Both the position numbers and the translations under genes were made by a program. Below the pieces are notes generated by a model. The model made no database searches, was not told the DNA's origin, and saw only the letters and a list, made by a program, of their open reading frames with translations. This document shows, one piece after another, positions 28,401 through 40,599 of a stretch of 64,000 bases of DNA. The DNA is from Oxyruncus cristatus (lineage: Eukaryota > Chordata > Aves > Passeriformes > Cotingidae), in the NCBI GenBank assembly GCA_013399855.1, contig VXAY01004333.1, forward strand, positions 285,622 through 349,621, written 5' to 3'. How positions within the stretch are numbered: position 1 is the first letter of the stretch; each line of letters starts with the position of its first letter.

Positions 28401-30304
28401 TAATCTTCCTCACAAAAGTATAATTTGCTCTATTTTACCTGTTAGCTTGGTTTTGTGTGGCTTTAGTTGTGTACTGTCGATTTTTTGCTTCTGAGATGTC
28501 AGAACCTTTTTGGTTTTTTTCCTTTAATGCATGTTAAAAACTTCATATGGAGTTGCTGTTTCTGAACATTCTTTCTTATACCTCCAAACATTAAATGTCA
28601 AAGCAGTGAAATAAACAGCCCCCCCAGACTAATTGAGGAAGAGCTTTTCTAGTGTTAGAAAATTTGGCAAGTTATAGCAGTGGCCAGGCCTCCCCTCACT
28701 GCACCATAGCTGCACAGCTTTTTGTCTCAATGAAAATCTCATCAGTAAAATATAGTTACAGTGTGCAAGAATATTAAGGTTGTGGTTTATGATTCAGTAA
28801 ATCTGGATTTAAGATGGCTTTTGTGGGATCAGAGGCACGCTGCAACCATGTGGCTTGGTAGGTTTGTTCACTCTGAAAAATCTCCTTTGCATGCACAAGA
28901 ACATTTGAAGGCTATTTTAAGTTTTTTAATATCCCTCCTCATCAGAAGAAGAAAACTTTGATCCATTCTCATCCATCCACCACTGTAAGACCAGTCAGAT
29001 GCTGCTGTCCTGCCTTGGACGATATTGTCCAAGTCCTGTCCAGCACTGAACTTGGCTGGCTGTTGTAAGAGATCTGTGACTGGTTTTGCATACCTGACTG
29101 TTTGTTGATGCTTTTTAAAAATTATTTATTTTTTTAACTTAGAATCAAGGCTAAGGCTCTGCAGTCTGAAGGAAGCAAGGTCTAAAGCCTTGCTTAACGT
29201 TTTTTTAACGTGGCTGGTCACAACCACCAACATCTGAGCCAGAAAACCTTCCTGTGTCTGTAAAGAAAGGATGGACAGAGCAGTTTTAAAATGCAAAGGT
29301 CTTGAATGTTTTGTCTATCTGCCAGAAGTCAAGAAATAGTTGATGGGAAAGGGAGGAAATGAAGTAAACAGAGTGCTTCACATAATACACGAAATTGCAG
29401 CAGGTCTGCTAGTCAGTGTATAAGGTGGTTCCTGCTGCTGACTCCAAATCCCATTTTTGGATCATGTCTTAAAGCAGACAAGATATTTGGTGTGGAGAAT
29501 GTCAAGGATTTGGCTATAGATTTTATATTCTTGTCTTCAGAAAGCAAGGCTGAAACTTTAAGGTAAAGTCAGAATTTTTTTATTTAAGATGCTTTTCAAG
29601 AGGAAGTAGGTGATAACTGGCTGGTAGTAATTCAAATGTGTTGACTTGTAATTAAATATAGTTTTCACATTCATTTGTCACTATTCCTGGAGAACTGGGT
29701 GGGTGCATGCTGTATTTGTACACATGCTCACTGAAGTAGTTGTAGGACTCAGTGTGTGTACACTTGCTTAGATCCCTGATTAATGGTTGTTTTTTGCTGT
29801 TAGTCTTTGCCAAGCTGCACTTGGATAGAAAATGAAATTAAAAAGCACTTCATTTAAAGACTAATTATTAGTGAAACAAAAGCTTGTTTAAATGCTCTTC
29901 TCTATACGCAAAATAAAAGTTTACCGAGGTATGGTTTTGTTCTTTCAACATTAAACAAAGGAAAGCATTGTGACTTTTTGTTTCTGGTCACCATGCCCTT
30001 CAGAGTTTAGATATAGCAGATAACATAGTGGATATCGGAGGGAAGAGAAGTATAAGCTTTCCACATCCTGGAACTTCCCCATTCCCACAGTTTGCTTTCA
30101 GTGGCAAGTTCAAAGCCCATAATAATATGTTAATTTGAGCAAACTTAAATTTACAAACTGTATTTTGACAGTTTGGGTAAAAGTGTAGCTGTCAAAAGCT
30201 GAGTTAAGCCTTCTGCAGACTCACATTTGCATTGGTCTGTGGCTTCTGCAAGCTCAATGTCTGACTTGCTTTAAATCTTTAAGAAGCAGACCATTTTTTT
30301 GCTT

Positions 30305-30360
30305 GAATTAATTTAGTGTTTTGAATTAATTTAGTTTAAATTTTTTTAGAATTAATTTAA
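30305..30360 (+). repeat. Three irregularly spaced GAATTAATTTA repeats
   Basis: The 12-mer GAATTAATTTAG occurs at 30305-30316 and 30323-30334, and GAATTAATTTAA at 30349-30360, separated by 6 and 14 bases. Each unit contains the TAAT/ATTA core bound by many homeodomain proteins. This could be a decayed minisatellite or a cluster of binding sites; the sequence alone does not decide. Confidence 0.75.
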
Positions 30361-33282
30361 TTTATGGTAAAAGTACTGTGTTTCAAATGTAGAATTAAGA
30401 AGATTTGATTTAGAGATTCAAATAGCTCTGATTTAATTCTAACTGTAAAATGCAGAAAAGTGTGATTTGAATTTAGAGGGTTCCCCCTCACTCCCTAAAC
30501 CAACACCCACCATAGCAGCTCTTGGTTTTGCTTGTTAACCTTTTCTTAGAGTAAAAATCAGCCAACTGTCATACCTGAACTGTCTCCAGATGAAAAGCGA
30601 CACACCGGAATAGATGTTCTTGAAAGGAAGACTAGTCCTACATATTGCAGTGCTGTATTGAAGTCAAAAAGTAAATGGCAAGGGAGAATGTCTGAAAATA
30701 AGATGAGGTTTTCTTGGACTATGTGGTATCTCTGCAGTGCACTTAACTTGTCAGCAGGTTAGAACTGGAGCCTTTTATCAACTGCTGGTTTTGTAAGAAG
30801 GAGCATTTCTCACCCTGTCTTGGGAATGCCCAGGTCACTTCAGGGTGCAGGAGAGCAACAACAGAAATTTCTTTCAAAGTATTTGGCTTTCTAAATTTAT
30901 CTTTGTCCCTTATCTGACTCCTGTGGTGTGCAGTAGTTCTTGCATCAGGGAGGACTATTAAAGTGGTGTTTGCGGGCAGATTGGCACAAGTCCTCTGTCA
31001 GGAGTTTGGGAATGGGAAAGGTCATTAAATGTTTATCTCTGTGTGTGGGTGTGTGCCCTATGGAGAAAGGAGAAGCGGTGGTCTAGGAAGAAAGGAAAAG
31101 AATGGGATTTTTTTCATGTGTTGAATTTCTCTGGGATAAAACACAAATGATCTCAGTCTTAAGTATTGCTGCTGTTCTTTAACTGTTCCGTGATTTTCAA
31201 TTTAGTTTACTTTTTCTTTTTGTGATATCTGAATGAAATTGCAAAGTCAAAGGTCACCATAGCACCACCGGCTTACTTCAGAGCACTTTAGGATTTCAAC
31301 AGGCTTTAGATGCTGAAAAGCATCTCTATCATAGGAGCGTAGGTCTATCTTGCAGATTGAATAGAGACCCAAGTGTTCTCAGTGCTGGAAACAACTTAGC
31401 CATAGCTATAAAATTGGTACAAAGGGTGGTAAGTCTGTACTAGAAGCAAGGAGTGTTTTGGGGGGGTGTATGGGATTTGGCTGTGGGAAGCAGCTGGGTG
31501 CCAGGCTGCTTAGGATGCAGCTCCTTTGGAAGAGAAGACTATGATCTCTGAACAAGGATGCTTCCCTTTGCTCACTCCATGGCTCTACTCAGTGCAGACA
31601 TGTAGCATGCTGCCTGGTTTTGGAAATAAGCAGGACGGCACCAATGAAATAGGCAAATTTTGTATTTTGGCTAGTATTTTCAAGGATGCCCCTTAGGAAG
31701 AGAAATGTCTTAATTCCTTCACAGTACCATTCGTGTCCCTTGATTTCCCATGAAGAATACATCCTCCATCTGGTTCCTGAAAAAGAAATTACTTTTCTCC
31801 AAATTCTCACTTCTTTAGTCATTTGCCCCTGTCTGCTTATAAAACTTAAAAGAAGAAGATCTTACTCTTTGAAAGAGCTATCCCAGAGCAGACTCTGGCT
31901 TCTCTCAAAGAGGCATCTGGTGGTGGCTGCTGAAGCAGTTCAAATGCACATAGTGCCAAGGCTAGATTTGGGAAAACATGGCATCAGACAGCTAACACAG
32001 AAGAAAATGGGAAGTGGGAAAGAGGGCAGGGCAGGCTGCTTCTTTTGGGGGATTATTTATTAAGACTCTATGCCTTCGGATTAGGAGTAGATTTGGCCCA
32101 CAGCACTAAGTCTATAACACCACAGATTGGTATGCCTTTGTTTTCTAATATAAGATACAGAAATCAGCTGCATTGCCAGCATTGTAAACATACTAAGAAA
32201 TTATTTCTCTATTGCCTCTCCTTATTTCATTCCAAAGATGTTAAGCCCCTTAATGTCCCAGGGTGTTAGGTTCGCTCCAACAGACATGGTGTTTGGAGCC
32301 CATACAGCGCTTTGTAGTGAGCTTCTTGTGGGAAATGCACTGCAGTCACTGAGAACTTAATTTTTTAGCCATGGCTTTGCTTCTCTAATCCTACATAAAG
32401 TGCATTAGATCTTGGGCTTTGGGTCTTCATACCCTTTGTGTATACCTTATTATAGGGATTGGTTTTGATTCAAGGAGTAGTATGTGTGGAAAATGGTGGT
32501 ACTGTAATACTAGACTCTTTCATGATCTTTTATGGAGTGCTTCATCAAAAAATCTCCTGTAAAGCTTTCAGACATAATCAGTTATCTTAAAGCATTAGAA
32601 CAACCATACCTGCCCACCTCATCTCATCTACATTTGCACATGTATTTGGGAATTCACTGCTTTGGTTGCTCACCTGCCAAGGAATGCGGTGAGGATCAAA
32701 TTTCACGAACATAAGTGTCTCCTCTGCCATACCTGTGGTGTTTTGGTGACAAACATCATTCCCCAGGGCCACATAGCGAGTAGTCTTTCTGGCATAACTT
32801 AACGGCTTGCTGTTAAAACAGTAGTGATATGTGGTGTGGTAGGTTTAGCCCTGAACTCAAGTACTTGTTTTGCACTTTATAATTAGAGAAGGTGCCTCTG
32901 ATTGCTGCCATCATCTTCCTGTCCCTGCTCTCCCTGTTTCATCTCCTGCTCTTGATCTCACTGTGTACTCTGTTCCCCACATAACCTCCATCATCTGCCC
33001 GGTGTCAAAGCAGCCCCAGGACCTGGGGCAGGGATGAGAGCCTGAGGTGGGTTGGCTTCTGTTTAAAACCCAACAGACCACTGTGCTAGAGGGATGCTGT
33101 TCATTACACCATGGGTATGCACAGCTTCTCCAGGTGCCCTGTGGTCAGATCCAGTGTGCACAAGATGTTCTCAGTCATGTGCATTTGCAGAAAGGACCGC
33201 AACCCCTTTGCTGGAAACTGCTAATTTCTGCTCTTACTTATCATTGCCTAAAGCATACAGTAGTTTTTTGTATGTTTTTATT

Positions 33283-33300
33283 AAAAAAAAAAAAAAAAAA
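33283..33300. repeat. A18 homopolymer
   Basis: Eighteen A, preceded by TTTTTATT. A poly-A tail of a + strand retrocopy is possible, but the preceding 250 bp show no recognisable gene or LINE sequence and no flanking direct repeat was found. Confidence 0.8.
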
Positions 33301-36300
33301 TTGAATGAGGGGAGAAGCTCACTTAAGTGGAAGAAATCTAGCCCACTTTCCAGAAAAGGGGATCAAATAGTGTGGGTGTCCCAGCAGCAAACAGCAGTGG
33401 TGTTGATCATACCCCAGAGGACTTTGCAGTTAGCTGTTTTCAGGCATGTTTTTAATTAATGTGATATTTTAGTTCTGTGGAGTTCAGAGTAAAATAATGT
33501 CTCAAATATTCCTTGTTGCTATCAACTTCTAGCCATCCAAACTTCAGAAAACTTGCTTCAGCTGCTGTGGGACCCAACTTACGAATCTTTAAGAGGCTGG
33601 ATATCTTTAATTAACCTAGTTTTTGTAGAGTAACTGCAATAGATGTCAACTGTGTTCTGATGCTTACGTGATGCTTCCAAAATCCATGGGCTGCTGCAGT
33701 TGCCCTGCTTGAGTCAGAGGAGTCAGGAGATTAAGTACTTTTCCTGCAGCCCATCACCTTTCTGGCAAGATGTGTAAGAGAAACCCAGACCACTTCATGG
33801 TGAGGGAGTAGTACAAGCTACGTTCATACCTCGGTAAATTTACTATTTCATTTCAGAGCAAGGATTCTTACTTATTTTTTATTTGCTGCTTTCTTGAGCT
33901 GGGGTGGAGTATTGCTGTGGATTTATACAAAGCTGCTCTATCCCGTCTCAGGAGCTGGCAACCCCTAAGCAAACAGGAAGAGACTGATAGAGATTTTGAG
34001 AGAGAGTACTTTTTGTATTAGACTCCTTTGGTGATACAAGCTAGGTAGTGTAAATGTGGATAAATATTAACTGACTACATATGCTGTAGCACACAGTCAT
34101 TTAGTGGTTTATGTGTGAAACCATGGGAGGAAGAGGCTGGGAAAGCAACACTTTCTACTGTTTGATGTGAAATACCTATTAGTGAGAGATATGATCAAGA
34201 GAAACACATTCTTAGGGTGGTTGGCTATACACAGTACTCCTGTTTTAATTAAACCTTGTCTGTTACTTGCGGCAATGTTTGCAGTGGTGCAAATGTCCAT
34301 TTGGCTCCTTTAACATTTCAGTGTGTTTTGTTGAAGGAGAAATAGTGTGGTCAGTCACTAAGTGGAAGCATAACTGAAGTGTTAGGTCTAGGCTAACTTG
34401 TTTCACAGCCTGCAGGAGTGTTTTTTAATGTAAGGTGCTGCTTCTGCTGGGCATATCTTCATTAGTTGAAAATGTTGATTTGCAGATGCTGTGATTCTGT
34501 GACTCTTTCAATATCAAAAATAATGTCCATCTGAAGCTCATTCTGATGTTGGCTGGTTAACTGTCTCATTGCCTTATGTTTCTGTCATAAAGAAATATTA
34601 AATTCAGATGTCGTTATAATTACAATTTCTTATTCTTCCCTGAAATAAATTGTGCCTTTTTTTAATGTTTTTAGGAGGTTAATGAATAATTAACTACTGA
34701 GAAAGATCCTTTTAACAGTCAGTTGAATCTGGTGTAATGTATGAAAATTAGTGGTTAGGCTTAGAGCTTTAAATGTGATATAAACATTTACAATATTTAG
34801 GCATGAAGATGTCCTTATTAGCAACAATTCCAAACATTGTTCTTTATATTAGATGCCTCTCAATGAACTTTAATTTAGTTTCCCAAACAATGAAGCTTAA
34901 ATTTTTTGTGTTTAGGACTTGTATTTGAATGCAAGGTCCCTTGTTACATTATTTGTGTTTAGGTGAGGGGTACAGAGGGTTTGGTTTTGGTTTGGGTTTC
35001 TTTTTCTCTTCCTCCTTAACATTTCTTCCCTTTTTGTTATGCTTCTGCAGGCATTTGTTCAAATTGAAAAATCCGCTTTGAATCTTTGTACCTTCTAGGA
35101 AAGAAGAATGTGCAAAGATTTTTTAAATGGAAATATTTTACATCTGTTGCTTTTATAGTTGGTTTTATATGTTAACTACAGATAGGCTGGTAATAAATCA
35201 GTACAAGCCTCACACGCCTACGCTTTTCTTTCTTTGAACAGAACTTGTTATTTTTTGCTCCCTGCTCTCCTGTGTGTGGTGAACTGCGCTGGGAGTTTTC
35301 CTATGTTGCAGAAGGATTGGGAAATTAAGTTGCTACCACACTTCAGATCTTAATCTTCTTTGCTGTTTGCAGATGATTCTTTGCCAGTCAGCTGGGTCAA
35401 TATTAAAACCAAGCTGTGCTGCCTAAGACCGGGAGACTCAATCTATATCAGTTTTTCCAATTTCTCATATCTGGAGTTCAGAAATTGGCTATAAATTGAG
35501 TTCCCCTTAAAAGGAGGAAGGCCAGGAGCTACAAGGCTTAGACATCTCCTAGGCAGCCTGCCAGTGAACTGTGCTGCTGGCCCGGGGCAAGGCAGGGGCT
35601 GATGATTTGCTTTGTTCCATTTCTATTCCACCCGGTTTTGTCTTGTCTTTTTAGGAGCTTGCATATCACTTTCTGTCAGTCATCAGTGAATATGTTAATG
35701 TGGTTAAGCTGGTCCCTGGTGGTGGTGGTATTATTATTGTTACGATTATATTTCTGTGTTATTCTCAATTCCACACTCTTCTGAAAAAAAAAAATTCTTT
35801 TTGCTTTGATTTTTGTTTCTGTGATTATGCAGAAACATTGCTCATGATACTAGGACATTGGTGCAGCTGGCAACCTGGGAGTAACCAGCTCGGCAGTTCT
35901 CGGGCTTTTACATCTTCAACCCTCCTGTATCCATTTGTTTCCATTTCAAAGGTGGTCTGCCTTTTAGTTGACTTTATTTTAATGACGTGCAAGTGAGTAC
36001 GAGGCTGTGTTGTGGTTGTGTTATTTATAGCCCTACAGTGTCACATGCAGAGTGACCTAAGCAACAACTTCTATTCAGGTTAAAAGAAAAAACGCCTCAG
36101 GGTGAGGGTTATACTGATGGCTTAAGTTCATGTAGGCAAAGGTTGCAGGTGTGTGATGTCTGGATGGAGGTTTTTCCACTGAAATGTTGTAGTAGGTTAG
36201 GATCACGTACGATAAGGCAGCACCGAGTAACTCTTTGCAAGCACATTCTCTGGGGCTCTGTCAGGCTGGGCTCTGAGCAGCAGATGTCCAGCACCTCACT

Positions 36301-39300
36301 CACCTGGAGCAGGTCAGAGTGTTATGTCACCTAGCCTTTGTTGAATGCCTGACATTTCCTCTCCTTTGGGCAAGAGCTGGAAAGGAAGTCAGTTTATTTA
36401 GAAAAAGGGGGGGTTTTTTACTTCTGTCTATTCATACTCTTGGTAGAAATGACATTCCTCCTTCCATGTGAAACATGTGGCTAAATTATAAATGTGAGGA
36501 AGTGGCTGGAGAAATGGCTTAACTGAATTGTTCTTTACACAGTGATTTTGTACCTCCAAAATTTCTAAATTCTGTGTTTCTTTGCGACTTAGCTGTATAT
36601 AGCCTAATATTCCTGTTAAAACAACCAAACAGTGATGATAACAGAAGCTCCCACTCTTAAAAACCTGAGCTTAAATTTGGTGTTCTGCATTGAAGCAGGC
36701 AGTGCTGCAGGAGGGCACTTCCTGGTGCAAACCCCTCAGGAGCCACCTGGAGCAGACAAAGTGCCCGGTGGTTCCAGTCTGAATTCCGAGTTTTCCAGTA
36801 CTTCGGCACTGGCCCTGGTTTTTAGATGAGAAAACAGTGATTAAGCCTTCCCTACATCTGGGAATGTCATGGATATGGATGGGGATGTGTAAAGACTTCT
36901 GTCCAGTTCCAGACAGCCGCATGTAGTGGCTTTCTCTTGGGGTCCTGGAGAAATTCTAATTTTGATTAGAAATACCGCTAAGCAAGACAGAGGAACAGTT
37001 TTCACTTTTCCTGCTTCTGTAAACGTATATAAATTTAAGTGGACATTAATTTTATTTTTTCATATTGTGTCTCCACTGTCTTTTTATCAGCAAGAACAGA
37101 TCTTGCAAATTTAGTTATGCTTATTTCCCATGTAACCCAGAATGTCTTTTGGTTATAGTTCTTTAGCTGTTAACTTGGTTAAATCTGGATGGAAGCTACA
37201 AGGTGATTTTCCTAATTGGACTGTGCAACTCGAAAGGTAAATTCGAAGCCTGGAATCTGTTCCTCCTTGTTCCCACAAATTTTTGAGACAACAACTTGTA
37301 GGTTTATTGTGTGAATGATCTGGCAAAGGGCTCTGCTCTCCTTCCCTGGGGATACCTTGCCCTTGAGCCACACGGTGCTCTGGAGTCAGAGAGCGTGCTG
37401 CATCTTCCATTTGGATATGTGGTTACCTGGTTGGGGAAGAAGTCAAGTCCCTCACACGTTTCTGTGCCACTTTTGCAGGGGGAACACAGTGTGCTCAGAT
37501 TTGCTGTGTGCCTGCAGGTATGGGTGGGGGTGCTGAGGACCACTTGGGAAAGGCAGGATCAGCCACAGAGTCTTTTTTCCTCCCATAACTCAACATTTCT
37601 CTCGTGGTTAGAAATTCTCATGTAGTTTCCCATGTTCCTTTAAGTGGTTGCATATGGTTACAAAGCAAATAGGTGTTTGAGTTGAAAACTGAGCTCAGCT
37701 CTTTTACCCTTCCAGTTCAGCCCTTCCTTATCCACTTACTGTCTATGCAAGAAGACCAAGAGGAAAATTTGGAAACAGTAACTGAATTGTTTGTGTTGTG
37801 TCAAGCAACGTGATTTATTCATAGCTGAGTGTGGGAAGGAAATCTGATATGATGAGCTTTATTATATTTATGAGTTTATTCCCCCCTCCTCTTCCATGAC
37901 TACCATTTTCTGTCTGCTGCTTTTCCTCCCTTTTCAACCCTCTTCACACTTTTCTCTTGCTACAAAAGGGTGGTAAATATAGGAGGTTTTTTTGATGTAC
38001 CTGACACTGTTCCCTGAGCAGGGACGATCTAACACCATGCACCCTGCACCTCTGGCATTGCATGCGTAGGAAGCAGCACATAGTAAGTCATGTCGTCATT
38101 TATGTGCTATAAGCAATCCAAGTAGTGATGCATAAACAAAAATACAGTTATCTTCATGGATAAACTGCTTGCTGTGTGCAGTTGGCTTCAAAGTAAGTAG
38201 CAGAACTTACTGCAGAGAAAACCTCCCTAGAATCCTCTGACCTTAAGAGTACACCTTGGCTGTACCTAGGCAAGGTGAGGTATGCACCAGGCTCTGCTAG
38301 CCGGTCTCCTAGACAGCATTACCTCCATCCACAGGTCTTGTCTCTCTGACTTTGTACAGTCACAGGTACAGCGAAGGCACCACTCAAGAGGAACTTGCAT
38401 TTGAAACAGAAAATTACATAGAGAAATAGTTAGGAACTGTTTGGAGGAGGTTAACAGTCATTCATTTCTCAAGGTGTGGGTATGAGCATATATCATCACA
38501 ATTTTAGCTGTATCTGTGATGTGTACAAAGTTTGGTAATGTTGTAATTGGAACAAGCAAAATCCATTTTCATGAATTGCAGCTGGATTCTTTCCAAGGAG
38601 CTCAGTTTCCTTTTAATGTTGTGTTATTAATTAGCTCAGTGATTCATTCTAGTTTTATTTGGAACAAATCAGCAATGTTGCCGTATTTGAACTCCTCTGT
38701 AAGTGGCAGGAGTTTTCTTGAAAGAGGTCTCTCACTGCAGAAAAGCAAGCATACCGCCATGGCAGTACGTCTTCTATCCAGGAAGATTGGTCTATTCCTA
38801 GCCTACTGCCAGTCTCCATGGAAGGAGGATATGAACGAAAGTGAGCTTTCTCTTTTCCAAAGTTATTGCAAAGCAAGAGGAGGTTTTCTGTCCATTCAGC
38901 AGAAATATTTAGCTCTTATCCTGGTTTAAACTGGTAAAGCTACATATTCTTCTTGGCTGTGAGAAACTCTTGAACAAACTCACATATTTTTCAGGGATGA
39001 TCCTGGGAAAACTTTGAATCCCAGTGGATGTTTTTGGGTGATCTGGTACAGTATTGCAGGGACATTCTTAGCACAGCAATTTACATGGTAATATGAAATG
39101 CTCGAATCATTGTAATGCCTGTTTCCCTTTTATTGTTCTTCACCTCCAAGTCAGGTGTTACCGAATCAAAGAATTCTTGTACTTTAGGGAAAAAAACTTT
39201 TCACGGATGTTATTTGTAAAGATAGCAAGGAAGAAATTTCAGGAATTTTTAAGCTTTGACAATTACGAGGTCATTTTAATTATGTATGTGACAGTATCAT

Positions 39301-40556
39301 GTGAGGGATGTTCCACTGTGTGTGCAACTACAGGTGCTAGCCTGCGGAGTTAACCTTGGCTTGAAATAGAGATGTGCTTGAAGAGAGCTAGAAGGGGAAT
39401 GCTCTTTCCCTGACAAGTTTTCTGCACTGTCATTGAGCCCATTGAATTATGCTGTTTGCTGCAGAACTGCCCACAAACCAGCTACAAGCAGACCCCACCG
39501 TACAGATGTGCACTCCAGTGATGAAAAGTGTTCTATACAGCGTAGAGTTCGTGCATTTAATAGAAACAATAAAGGCCTGTGATTAAAAACTTAAGACTTA
39601 ATTTTGAATTAAAAAGACAACTTGAATTGCTTCAAGAAGCACATCTTTTCCCAAGGTTGGATATCATATCTTTTTCACTTGAAAATCAGTTGACCAAAAG
39701 GAAATCTTCACTGTTCTTTCCTTTTTTTTTCCCTGGAATATTATTTTTTCCTCCCTTAATGGGAATGTGACTTGGAAAATGAAAGCTATTGGGAAATGCA
39801 AGAAGAAAAACAGTATCTGTACTACTTCTAACTGTGCATTGTCTGCTTTTATATCAGAAGGAATTTTCTCAACACCTATTAATTACCACAGCCTCATTTT
39901 GATTTTTGTACATCATAGGTTTAAAATTAGAGGAGATCTGACCAGGGGCTGTCATGCTTGTGCTTATTCTGGCACAATGGTTGAGTGCAGTGTTCAGCAC
40001 GGTCCTCTCTTGTTGGGTGGGTGTTCCCATTCTGTCTGCCTGCCTTTGCCTTCCCCAGACCTGAGTCAGGCTTGATGCTGAGTCCCGGAGACAGAGACCT
40101 ATTATTGCGAAAGTCGCCCTTTAGTTTGAGTGGCACCTCCTTCTCTGGTGAATGCACACATTGCTGAAAGCACCCAAAATGTAGCAGCTCATTGGCTCCG
40201 AATCCCCCCAGTTCACCTTTCACAGTGGTCATTAAATGGCTATCCAGAGTGCCTGGCATAAATCTTTGAAAACAAGGGTGGCCCTGGGGGCCAAATGTGT
40301 GACAGTCTTTCATGAAGAGGCTTACTAATTGCGTTTGATTAAATCGCCTGCACTTCTGCTGGCCCTTAGTGCATGCTTTCAGCCTGCACTGTGGTATTGT
40401 GGGCTCTCTCCGATGCTGGGGATGCCACCTGAGCAATTCAGGTCCTCTGAGATGAAATGGGGTTCTTCAGGGCATCACTCTAATTTCCACTGGTTGCTTC
40501 TGTCATCACTGGGGGATCAGGGAAGGAAAAGGAACCGGGGGCTTTTGCCTTTATGG

Positions 40557-40599
40557 TTATATATATATGTGTGTATATACACACATATCCATATATATG
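40557..40599. repeat. AT/GT simple repeat containing a 24-bp perfect palindrome
   Basis: An AT-alternating stretch includes a perfect inverted repeat at 40565-40588: ATAT, GTGTGT, ATAT, ACACAC, ATAT. It could extrude as a cruciform or form Z-like DNA. It looks like a microsatellite that inverted or expanded locally, and is not gene-related. Confidence 0.85.

Larger units (their letters stand above)
13665..30300 (+). other. SLC22A23: Intronic DNA, probable SLC22A23 intron 3 (middle)
   Basis: No exon is supported. The stretch contains a (GT)15 microsatellite at 14878-14907, a CT-rich tract near 23206-23238, T11 at 24884-24894, and an A/C-rich block at 25317-25437. Two AT-rich blocks, roughly 15350-16460 and 22140-22500, are dense in TAAT, ATTA and ATGCAAA words and relatively free of simple repeats, so they may be regulatory; that is inference only. 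The longest open frames, such as one of 129 codons at 21329-21718, show no recognisable domain. Confidence 0.6.

Noticed and set aside
33010..33300. Processed pseudogene ending in the A18 run
   Set aside because: No recognisable coding sequence upstream and no flanking direct repeats.
39927..40436. 169-codon reverse-strand open frame as a gene
   Set aside because: No domain, no retrocopy poly-A tail, no family resemblance. Kept only as part of a candidate conserved block.
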